Source: Hofstenia miamia (Eukaryota > Xenacoelomorpha > Acoela). Taken from it: 43,586 nt of DNA. The DNA lies in NCBI GenBank assembly GCA_004352715.1, contig SCFE01000077.1, positions 54,708-98,293 of the forward strand. Reading direction: 5' to 3'. Shown in pieces: positions 22,914-35,935 of this stretch. Within the stretch, counting starts at the first letter, position 1, and every line of letters begins with the position of its first letter. Under the pieces are notes generated by a model. It had not been told where the DNA came from and ran no database searches. It worked only from the letters and a program-made list of their open reading frames with translations. Position numbers and translations under genes: made by a program.

Positions 22914-25900
22914 NNNNNNNNNNNNNNNNNNNNNNNNNNNNNNNNNNNNNNNNNNNNNNNNNNNNNNNNNNNNNNNNNNNNNNNNNNNNNNATATATATA
23001 TATATATATATAGTTCATTTTTTTTCCAGTTATAAATATATTTCCCTTTTTAGAACCAATCCTAGACAGGGCATATATTCAAACTTCATTGCCTGCTATA
23101 TGATTACTTTATGTTTAATTGTTTGTACGTCCTTTTGACCACTTTGGTCATGCATTTAATTATTTTTTACAATATATGTATTATTTAATTATTTTTTTAT
23201 TTATAGACAAAAAGTCGAATGTTTCAATTACTTACTTTTAATGAAAGTGTTTAAGATATGTAAATTATTTTAATAAATGGTTGAATCATGTAAATTATTT
23301 TAATAAATGGTTGAATCTATAATGCTAAGCAAACAATTGCGTCATTCCTTTTCCCCTAAAAATCTAAAAGTAAATAAGTAAGGAGACGCGGTTGCAGTTA
23401 GTCCCCCGTGAATGCGTCCCTGGCTTAACTGTGATTCAAATTTATAAAATATAAATATGTAGACAGGTTTGATATTGATTTTTTTCTATTTGAGTTCTTG
23501 TTAACTAGACCCGTGGAACTCTTAAATAAAGAGTGTTTTAGAAGCACAGTAGTTCCTTCCACACAAGCGTAGAAAAAGTTTTAAGGGATAATCGGGCTCA
23601 ACTTCAGAATGAACTTAGGAAAAAAGAAGCGGATTGTGATCGTATGGCAATTCAAATAAAGGTAACTTGCACTTTGTTTCATTAAAAAATCTAAGAAATT
23701 TTTGATGAAGATTTCTTGAAGATTGCCATTTCTACCCAAAAAGAGGTTGTTTAAAACAAAATTTCCATCAATAAGCGATCTTATAAATTTCAATCAGCAG
23801 TTTTAGCCAGCAGTTTTAGCGCCAAAATTTTACTCTAAGCACATTTTTCTTTCATCAGAATTGCTATCATTATACTATGTAGGATAAAAAAGAATCTAAC
23901 GCTAAAATTATTATTTGAACAAGTGTGATAAACCGACTGCATATGTCAACATGAATAAGACCTGACGTGACAGTAGAAAGCTAAAACGCGACTAATATTT
24001 TCACAATTCAATTTGAATCCTATATTTTAAGCCAGTATATTGATTCTAAATTTCTAAACGCTAGTATTTCTGTAAAGCTAAAGTCATTACTTGAATGTAT
24101 AGAATTCATAATCCAATTTTTAGGAACTTAATTCCTATCTACATGATTGTGGAATAAAGAATATTTGAGCAAAATTTCAGTACCTTGAATAGATGCTTCT
24201 GTCTAAAAGCAAAACAAAATTGTTTTTAAAAGCTTAAAAGGTTTTTTGGTAAAAGATCAATTTTTTTGTGAACCTTGGTTTTGAAGTTTTTCATATTTAG
24301 TTGTTTGAACATATTATTGCCTAAATTGCTTTGGGAATATAACTTTAATTTAAAACTAAGCCTTCATTTCGGGCAAGTAGACGTCACTTTCTATTTTATA
24401 TATTTTATGCAATGCCCTTTAGAAGAACATGAATCACATTTATTCATCCAACAACAAATGAAACTAAATTTTATATTGGGATTTTAATCATTTGATTCGT
24501 TCGTAATTTAGAACCTTGAACATCAAATTGAAAATGATCAAGAAAGAATTCGAAGGATCCAGAAAAATAAGGTACCACACAAAACATTTTAGATGCATAC
24601 TTCGGTTATTGATGAATTATATAAGTTTTATCGAAATTTGAAGCCTGGAATGATGATAGAATTAAATGATACTTTCCCTTAGCAAAGTTTCCATGAACTT
24701 AAGCATTAAATAATGTCACTAGTATGTTATTAGGGATAGCATGTACTATTTCAATTGCAAAATTTTAAATTTTCGGAATATATATATATATATATATATT
24801 GATGAAATGGAAGAACTGAAATGGAAGAACGAATTTTTGTAGCAATTGACAAGTGATGTTAACATGATTAAATATTAGAAATATAAAATATTTAGAATGC
24901 AGATGACGATCATTCTTACAAGTTTCTTCGCTCACAAAATGCTGACTTGATGAACAAAAACACATATTTAACGAATGAAAACATCGATTTGTTAAGGTAA
25001 ATTACTGGTATTTTAAACAACTGCCAAATATTATGCATATCTAATAATCGCATGTTTGTTTAAAAGTACGTTAATGAACTGCTTAGCAAATTCAGAATCA
25101 CACGTCATCTGTTAGTAGGTTTTATTAAATTTTTGAATTCTGACAAAAAATAAGGGCACTATTTCAGGAAAATTTGAAATTTTTTTAGGGATTTTTTACA
25201 TTTCATATATGATTTGTATATTTGTATATCATCAACGTAAAAAAATATTTTAGTTGCTTGCAGCGAATAATTTTGCTGTAATATGCTAATGGTTTAGTAA
25301 ATTTCTCTGTATTTTTTCACAGTTTAAAAGTTTGATTTAGTTAAGCAATGTTTGTAAAAATTATGAGCGCCAAGCTATTTTATTCTAACGTATATTGATG
25401 GTTCTTTGCAAAGAATATAATAGAGCTTATCTGGACGCGTTAGATCGAATCCTCATGACTATGAAAAACAAATTTATCAATCTAGTTTTGTGATATACCC
25501 GAAACTAAAAAAATTTCTTCTTCAAATATCAAAAAAAATTTTCTGAGGACTCATAACGTATGAGCTTGGTTTTGAATCCATCAAAGATCTCTATGATTAC
25601 AAAATTAATTTAAAAATATAAATCTCACTTTTTGCTAGTTTCTTCGACAGCAAGTCAATATGCTTCAGGAAATCCACAGAATCCTGAAAGGAAGAAAAGT
25701 AGGTAACGAAGAAGAATTTCACACCAAAAGTCAAACATGTATGCAAACTGCTTATAGTGCATTCAACAACAACTACTGCAAGACAAGCCTTCTCTTCAGG
25801 GAAAAATATGAAAACATGGAAATGGTCCACTCTCACAATCAAGTGAATCAATAAATTTAAACTTAAACACTTTTGGAAAACTTTCTGGAAAGGAATTGAA

Positions 25901-28900
25901 GATGTGCTAAGATTGTGATGATTATATTAGTAAAGGCGATATTCTTTTTTAAGTTTCGGTAATATGTGTAGTCAAAAAAATTGTGTTTCATTGAATGTGT
26001 AAGAACATACATTATTTTTCTTATAGTCAATAGGCCGTGGTTAACAGGAACTTTTCCAATACATTTCGTTCGTTAGCCTAAGGCAAAAAATTTGTTCGTT
26101 ATCAGGTTATGGAGTGATGACTTTAGTAGTGATCAGAAGAATTAGGTAGTAATTTTTGCAAAGACAATGCCTACTTAAATGTTTATAGTAGGTCTTTGGC
26201 TAAATCAGGAAAAAGCGTGTGATAGAGTTGGTTTTCATCTACATGCATTTAATGTTCTTGTAATTTAATAATTATTTTCTACATTCCTATAACATTTATT
26301 GTTGTTAGTATTGCTATGCTCATAAGATTTCCCTATTATATTTTATTGTGCGGATTGTCATCAAGTTTACAATTAATCATTCAATAGTAAAAAATGATTT
26401 TCTTGCAACAACAATATTAATTCTTAACCTATGATTAATAAAATCAATATTGTTTTATTAGAATTTTCAGAAATATGTTCAATAAATATTTTCCTTCAAG
26501 AAACTAGCATTTCACTTTCCGACATTTTATGATGTAATTCTTTTAACTTAATATTTCAAATCATAATTTAATGATATGTTAATCTAAAAATCAATATGTT
26601 GTCCCACCTTGATATGTAATGTTACTTGCTAAGTAAATTCATCATTGATGTATTCAGCTATGAACTAATTTCTAATTTAGGAAGTTTAAATCATTTGTTT
26701 CCTGTAAGATAGAGCCGTTTCTTAATCTTAACGCCAATATAATTAAGGCAAAATTAATAAAAGCTTTCAAAAGTATAATAAATAATTTATCGAATAAAAC
26801 GGGTGTTTAATACATTTTATCTTCAAAAGTGCAACATATGCGAGCAGAGTATACCATTTTTTCTAATTTTAATCGGTTCTAGTCTGACTCTGATAGCTTG
26901 GAGTTTGCAAAGCATAGATATTCACAACTCTCCTGTATCATCTTTTAACAGTGTGAAATCAAATCTCATATATTTAGAAATTTCTAATATATTTATTCAA
27001 TAAGCTGTTAGCGACTAAGCAATTTTATTTTTGAAAGAAGAAAGTAGATCGCAATAAAATATTTGAAATTTTATCAATAAATTTGTAATAGAATATGTTT
27101 GGAATTTTAAAAGAAAATTGTCAATGAGTGGTCCGAGGTTAAACTAACAATAAATCTTAGAGGCATGCTCTTGAAATTTGAAAAATGTAAAAATCTGAAC
27201 AAATCCTATAAAATGCTGTACTAGCTGCTTTTGTATCCAACTCTGTTTCAACACACTACCTATAATACAATTACTTAAAGCCGTAGTCGGTGGTCCTGCC
27301 CGTTCGTCTATGTATAGACCATTTTTTTCCGCATATGTGCCTGGAAATTCCCTCATTATTGTTTATAATGACAACAATAATGTCATAAATAGTTTATATT
27401 CAAAACTAAAACAGCACTTTGGTTTAAATTTTATTAATATATCCTATCAGCATACAAATTATACCCTTGAACCTTTTTCATATCTATGGAAACACCACTT
27501 TTCAATGCCAACTACAGCCCTGTTATTATGATCCAATATGACATTTTTGGGGTCTTTGGTACCGTCAGAAAGACATAGTAGCATATCTAAGCATGGTTTT
27601 TAAATCACTTGGTTATATGATCCCATTGTAAGATTATTTTCCAGTTTGAATTCTTTTATATATATATATAGTAATACACTTATTATATGCAAAAATATTT
27701 TTTTGCATTGAAGTAAAAATGCAAGAGTAAATAACAAAGTGATACCATAATGTATTTACGCAAACTATCAAAAGTGGCACCCTGTAAAAGATCTCAATGA
27801 AACAAAGGAGTACATTTTTTAAATTAGGAAAACAGAAAATCTTAATGCAGAGTGTCATACCAACAATTCAACTCAAACAAATATTTTATAATGGCTAATG
27901 ATTCCGAGCAACGCTAAAATAACCTGTAAACCAGGACACAAAAATAGGTATATTCTAGAACAAAACAAACTTTTTCGAGAAAAGTAATTTAAAGTAACAA
28001 GTAAACTTTGTTGGTGCTAATTAGGCTTTAGACCACCTGGTTACCTAAACATAAGGTGAGAACAGAATTGGACACTTTTTAAAAAAATCGGAATTCTCAC
28101 TGAAAAATAATTCATCTTTAATACTTTAATACAGATTTCAGCATTGAGTGGTAGCATATTCAACAATGTATGAGTCAGTATCTCACGAATTCCAGATTTT
28201 CCAATAAACTTGATATAATTGTTTGAAATTTTAGGATCTGCGAGTACGGTTTGTCCTTATAGAAGTACATAGGCAGTTTAAGGCTAAATAGCAAATAAAT
28301 CTTGATGTTGTGTTTTTAAAACTTTGACACTTAAATTTAAATCAAAACTATATATTAATTTTCCCAAGAGATCTAATGTATGAATTTAGTCAGATGTCTA
28401 CATTGCAATCCGAATTAAGGGAGTCCCAGCATAAAAATAATCGATTGGATTCCAAGGTACAGGAAAAGAAGGCTGAAATCATTGATTTGAAAAGGGATAT
28501 CGAATATTTAAAGGTAGTTTATTAAAGATTTATTATTGTATAATGATGAATAATTTTATTTCAGTTATTATCATGGTGTACACATTAGTTGTTATTCACT
28601 TCGACTTTCTTCATAGTTTTCATATGTAAAAAAACGGCATGTCTCAAATTATAAACAGTTAATAAAATGAAGAACTCCTCATTCTTAGTCTTGTTGAATT
28701 ATATATCTTACAAAATATGCAAAGATATGCAATCTTAAAACAAACACTTAATGTATAAACATCACTTCAAAATTCTGTATTAACACGTTATTGCTCATGC
28801 CTAAATTACTCTCATAATGATGCTCCACTTGCAATCTAAGGAGTCTGGAGAAACATTGATTTGTGGAATGTGCTTAATTGTTTTTCATTTATATAAATTT

Positions 28901-31900
28901 AATGAAAATTTCATCAATATTTAGAACATGAACGACAAACTCAGAGAAGCTCAAACACTATCAAGCGGAGACAACCATATATATTCAGAATCTGTGAAAG
29001 ACTTAAAGTCTGCTTTATCAACTTGCAACAAAGATCTTAGAAAATCTCGCCAAGAGAATGAAGAATACTTTTATAAAATTGATAGTTTAACTTCTGAGAT
29101 TCAGAAACTGAAAAATGAAAATCAATCCACAGAATTACAAGTAAATATTTTGCATTAATTAGTACTGCTATGGGAAGATGTTAATTTCAAGACTTACTAA
29201 ACATTTGAAATAAAACACTTATTAAAATAGGCAATGTTTCATATCTGCAATGATTATTTACGATAGCCGAAGACTTACGGTTTATTCTTACCTTGAATTT
29301 ATATCGTGTTTTTCCCAATCTAGCAGGTTATATTTCTGACAGCATGCAATTTTTATTTAGGACGAATTCACGAAAGTGTCTAGCAACGCTCCTAAGTTAT
29401 TTTACTAAGAAAATTTTCCTGTTCTTAGTCAATATGTACTTGTGTCAAATATAAATTCATTGCAGACAGGCTTCATTGAAGAGGGACTCCCCTAATCAAA
29501 GTCCAAAGTTCGAAAATAACATCGAAATTTAATTTTGATCATAATTGTATTGCTTATACTAATCGATTTTAACCAAAAATATCATATTTGCTTAAAATAG
29601 AGTTTTTTAAGTCAAAGTCAGCAAATTTTACCTAGCAACTGGCCCTAGCAACAAAGGTACACTTTCTTTATTCACTCATTACCCCTCAAATCGCAATAAT
29701 AAAACAAGTTAATTGAGTTGCTTAATATAGAGACATGTTTTGGCTACCAGAAGAACCAACCCAGAAGTTGTGTAAACCAGCATGTAAACAAATTATCTCA
29801 TATCAGCTTGAGAGAAGTTAGCACAGTTTGAGTTCAAGTTAAGGCATGGAAGGGTAAGACATTGAAGCAGCTTGAGTTAAAAGCAAAAGATAAATTCTAT
29901 GAACATTCACAAGTGTGTTGAAGATATTTGTGGCAGACAAAATGGAAAAAATATAAACAATGATAGTCAGCGTATGCCAGAACAAAAGCATTGAAGGCAA
30001 AGAAAGAATTAAGATCGACAGATATAGATGATTAATAGACGAAATAGAGGAACTTTGGAAGTTGAGGTAGACACAGTAGTGGTTGAAATATATAGCAGTA
30101 TGTAAGAATCACAAGAGGTATTTAGTAGAACAAAGATAAGCTTCATGGGAAGGGGTTCTAGTACAGAAGACGACATTTTTAGATACAACTTGAGTCGTAA
30201 TGAAAGTTCTCAAACTCCTTGGACATTAATAAGTTTCCTAGTCTGAAAGCCATATCAAAAGACAAAGGATAATACAAATTGGTTATTTTTAAAACTCCAC
30301 ATTCGCAGTTATTATCTAAATATTAAACGGATTTTTCAGTAGATTAAAATATACATTCAATATATGGAATAAAATACTCGAACACTCTATTTAAGAAGAT
30401 TCAATTTTTTTGTTTTTAATCAATTTTGTTTTTATTTTGCAAATTTTGTGGATTGTTCATAGGCTACATTATGAATAGACTTCCTGTTTCCGACCGATGT
30501 TGTCTTCCGCATAAAGTTGCCCCGTATTGAATGCATTTGAATTGCTTTTGGTGATGATGTAACCAATCATAAATAATAGGTAATTTTGCGTAAGGAATCT
30601 TGACAGTAAACAATGAGATCTTATTTTAAATCAATTTTTTTAACCACAATGTATGAAATATGTGGGTTATTAATTAATTTTATGGATATTATTGATATAT
30701 AGTTAATATATCATAAAATTATGAATTCATTTATCAGTTCTTTAAATCATAGATTTGCAACTCAAGGCCCTCCACTACGCCTTTATGCTTTAGCTTTAGG
30801 CTTTAGTATTCAATGAACACAGTATCTGTCATCAATAGTAATGTTAGTTCCTAATTGTTACCATAGTTAAGTGCTCGTATTTTTGAAGCATCAGTTCCAA
30901 ATTTGAATTAGCCCTTTCTATGCAGCCTCCTTCATTTGAAGTCCCAAATGATTTCACGAAATTGTATTATTTGTATGTAATTGTTATTGTCAATAAAAGT
31001 GAGTTATCGACTTTCATGAAGTGTATTGAACATTAATGACTCATATCACAAGTATAAATCAGAGCTTTCGAATAAATATTTTTGAGCTATCGTGATTTGG
31101 ATTTACCCCCCAAATACAGTTTGTAGTGAATTAATTTTCTAAATGTATTTTCAGAAAAGCGAAGATATATTTTCCCTTTTCACAATTAAATTGGAATTGC
31201 TGTGAGAGGTGTTAATCAAAATCTTGTTTGGACAGAAAGTTCAAACAAACATGATATACTAGTTTCAAATGTTTTTAATTAGATATTTGAATGAAAACAT
31301 TATGCGATTTTTAATTAAATTGAAACGTTTTTTACTATTAAAAACCAAAAATGATTAAGGCAGACTTCAAAGTTCTAAGTCATTAACTATAACAACTATT
31401 TAAATGAAATATAGCACTTTTTCAACACATTTTGTAAATTTGCACTTTTTCAATATACGTGAATGCTAATATTATACTAGCATATGCATTATAAAAACAC
31501 TTATTAAAATAGGCAATGTTTCATATCTGCAATGATTATTTACGATAGCCGAAGACTTACGGTTTATTCTTACCTTGAATTTATATCGTGTTTTTCCCAA
31601 TCTAGCAGGTTATATTTCTGACAGCATGCAATTTTTATTTAGGACGAATTCACGAAAGTGTCTAGCAACGCTCCTAAGTTATTTTACTAAGAAAATTTTC
31701 CTGTTCTTAGTCAATATGTACTTGTGTCAAATATAAATTCATTGCAGACAGGCTTCATTGAAGAGGGACTCCCCTAATCAAAGTCCAAAGTTCGAAAATA
31801 ACATCGAAATTTAATTTTGATCATAATTGTATTGCTTATACTAATCGATTTTAACCAAAAATATCATATTTGCTTAAAATAGAGTTTTTTAAGTCAAAGT

Positions 31901-34900
31901 CAGCAAATTTTACCTAGCAACTGGCCCTAGCAACAAAGGTACACTTTCTTTATTCACTCATTACCCCTCAAATCGCAATAATAAAACAAGTTAATTGAGT
32001 TGCTTAATATAGAGACATGTTTTGGCTACCAGAAGAACCAACCCAGAAGTTGTGTAAACCAGCATGTAAACAAATTATCTCATATCAGCTTGAGAGAAGT
32101 TAGCACAGTTTGAGTTCAAGTTAAGGCATGGAAGGGTAAGACATTGAAGCAGCTTGAGTTAAAAGCAAAAGATAAATTCTATGAACATTCACAAGTGTGT
32201 TGAAGATATTTGTGGCAGACAAAATGGAAAAAATATAAACAATGATAGTCAGCGTATGCCAGAACAAAAGCATTGAAGGCAAAGAAAGAATTAAGATCGA
32301 CAGATATAGATGATTAATAGACGAAATAGAGGAACTTTGGAAGTTGAGGTAGACACAGTAGTGGTTGAAATATATAGCAGTATGTAAGAATCACAAGAGG
32401 TATTTAGTAGAACAAAGATAAGCTTCATGGGAAGGGGTTCTAGTACAGAAGACGACATTTTTAGATACAACTTGAGTCGTAATGAAAGTTCTCAAACTCC
32501 TTGGACATTAATAAGTTTCCTAGTCTGAAAGCCATATCAAAAGACAAAGGATAATACAAATTGGTTATTTTTAAAACTCCACATTCGCAGTTATTATCTA
32601 AATATTAAACGGATTTTTCAGTAGATTAAAATATACATTCAATATATGGAATAAAATACTCGAACACTCTATTTAAGAAGATTCAATTTTTTTGTTTTTA
32701 ATCAATTTTGTTTTTATTTTGCAAATTTTGTGGATTGTTCATAGGCTACATTATGAATAGACTTCCTGTTTCCGACCGATGTTGTCTTCCGCATAAAGTT
32801 GCCCCGTATTGAATGCATTTGAATTGCTTTTGGTGATGATGTAACCAATCATAAATAATAGGTAATTTTGCGTAAGGAATCTTGACAGTAAACAATGAGA
32901 TCTTATTTTAAATCAATTTTTTTAACCACAATGTATGAAATATGTGGGTTATTAATTAATTTTATGGATATTATTGATATATAGTTAATATATCATAAAA
33001 TTATGAATTCATTTATCAGTTCTTTAAATCATAGATTTGCAACTCAAGGCCCTCCACTACGCCTTTATGCTTTAGCTTTAGGCTTTAGTATTCAATGAAC
33101 ACAGTATCTGTCATCAATAGTAATGTTAGTTCCTAATTATTACCATAGTTAAGTGCGCGTATTTTTGAAGCATCAGTTCCAAATTTGGATTAGCCCTTTC
33201 TATGCAGCCTCCTTCATTTAAAGTCCCAAATGATTTCACAAACTTGTATTATTTAGCATTTGTATGTAATTGTTACTGTCAATAAAAGTGAGTTATCGAC
33301 TTTCATGAAGTGTATTGAACATTAATGACTCATATCACAAGTATAAATCAGAGCTTTCGAATAAATATTTTTGAGCTATCGTGATTTGGATTTACCCCCC
33401 AAATACAGTTTGTAGTGAATTAATTTTCTAAATGTATTTTCAGAAAAGCGAAGATATATTTTCCCTTTTCACAATTAAATTGGAATTGCTGTGAGAGGTG
33501 TTAATCAAAATCTTGTTTGGACAGAAAGTTCAAACAAACATGATATACTAGTTTCAAATGTTTTTAATTAGATATTTGAATGAAAACATTATGCGATTTT
33601 TAATTAAATTGAAACGTTTTTTACTATTAAAAACCAAAAATGATTAAGGCAGACTTCAAAGTTCTAAGTCATTAACTATAACAACTATTTAAATGAAATA
33701 TAGCACTTTTTCAACACATTTTGTAAATTTGCACTTTTTCAATATACGTGAATGCTAATATTATACCAGCATATGCATTATCTAATTGTGCGCAATGATA
33801 TTGAGTACATGCTAACAAACTTTGTAATTACTAAGCATTTCTTACGTTACGTAGCATACAACGTCACATAGACACTTAAAAAAGAATTAGTATCTTGTTC
33901 AGATGTCTCGAAAAAAACAAACATTGAAATTTCATGTGCTCATAATTCTTATTTGCAGTTTCTGCAATGATGAGTTCATTCAGCATATTGAGTTTCTACT
34001 TAACTGGAAACCATTGCAATTTGAATCACTTTCTTTGCACAACATTAATTTTTCTCTAACTGGCAATTACTTCCACAGCCGTAAGGAGAAATGTAAGAAG
34101 TCAATTTAAGAATGACTGGTCATTTCCATACCATGCAATTTCATTGGCCAAATAATTTAAATTTTTAATTTATGGAATTATTTAATATTATTAGTAGCTT
34201 TCCTTAACACATTTCTACATGCTCATTTAATCTTGGCTTAGTGTCAAAGGTATCACTCTGGATATTTATGAATTATTAGATAGATATTCTATTTTCTTAA
34301 TTGCATTGCTAATTCAAAATTGGAAATTTTGAGTGAAAATGCTAATGTATGATTTTAAATTAATTGAAAGTTTAAATTTGAATGATTACACAGATCAATA
34401 GGATACATGATTGTCTATTTTCATTTCTTATACAAGATCATAATTTAGAGTAAGAGACAGCAAGAGAGAATTGAGCGACTGGAAGATCGATTGCAACAAA
34501 GAATTTCCGAGATTCAAAAACTAAAAAACCAAATTTCTTTACTAGAATGGTAAATATCTTTATATGCTCTTGTAGTTCCTACATACAATTATACATTTAG
34601 TAACAAACTAAAATTCGTGCAATGCAAGTGTGATATTAAATGAAAGGGGTAACTTTTGTGTGCTTCAATCCAATGAGCGTCTCATCAGAAAATAATATCT
34701 TGTCGCCATGTTGTCAATATTTCATGTGCATGAGCCAAGAGTGTACTCGAAGGGGGTGCTTAGGGGGCTTAGACCACATTGTTAAATTTTATTAGGGACG
34801 CAGCCTCCCTTTGTTTGAGTTATATTACGATATGCGGTCTTGGATTTTATTTGTTGAGAAATTGCATAAAATGTTGAAAACATGGCATAAAAATGCAGTA

Positions 34901-35903
34901 CTAAAATATAGAGCCCTCCCCCTTGTTAATTATTTAGGAGTACAGTCCTGGTGCAATGTGCGATAGGTGTTCTCATGACATCTTGAAGTAATTTACATTT
35001 TTAAAAAGTACAGAGTGAATGGGCTTTCCAGACATATGTCCAATATTAATATGTTCTCTCAATTATAATGCCACTAGGATTGGAAATTATTTATGAGAAT
35101 TGTAGAGACATATGTGGGCAAATACATTTGTGCTTAACAAAGTACATTACTTTATCATCACATCAGTTTGGATTTCGCAAAGATTTAGGAACAACTGAAT
35201 CAATATTAGCTTTAACTGAGGAAGTTCTTCATTTTTTGAAAACATTAACATTTCTGGATTGCAATAAGGTCTTCGATAACCTGGACTTGAAGATCCTCAA
35301 TAGTAAACTACAATTTTAAGGCTTTAACAGAAAGTTCTCCTTGTAGATTAATAGTCTAAGTGAAACACATTAGGGTCGTACACAGATTAGTTACCTCAAC
35401 TATGCATTTACTTAATAAAGGTGTTCTCAAAGCACTCGTTTAAGGTCCTTTACTATTCGACTTATACGGAAATGTCATTTCAGCATATATATATATATAT
35501 ATATAAATATATTTTGAAGTAATACAGTCGGCAAGTGATATTTGTATTATTAGCAGACACTTTAGGAAAACAAAACAGATAAGACATTTCTTAACCTTAA
35601 GCTGCCCTGTGATTTTTGAAGATTTGCATGATCCCAGAAAAATATTTCAAACACTTATTCCCCAAAAACTATTAACGCTATGCTCAATCTGAAAGCACTG
35701 CTGATGGAATACATTTGCACATAGCAAGAAGCAGTCAAATTTCTTTGTTGCTTCAATGGGCTCAAAACCGTGTAAATACATAAACATTAGGTATGCAGAG
35801 AATTTATATCTTTTTCAAAAATTCGAAATTTTCAAAGGAAAACTATTACGCTCAGAACAATAATTTGAAGAAACTCATATATTGCAAGGCTGTTTGTCAT
35901 GAT

Positions 35904-35935
<32 letters not shown>

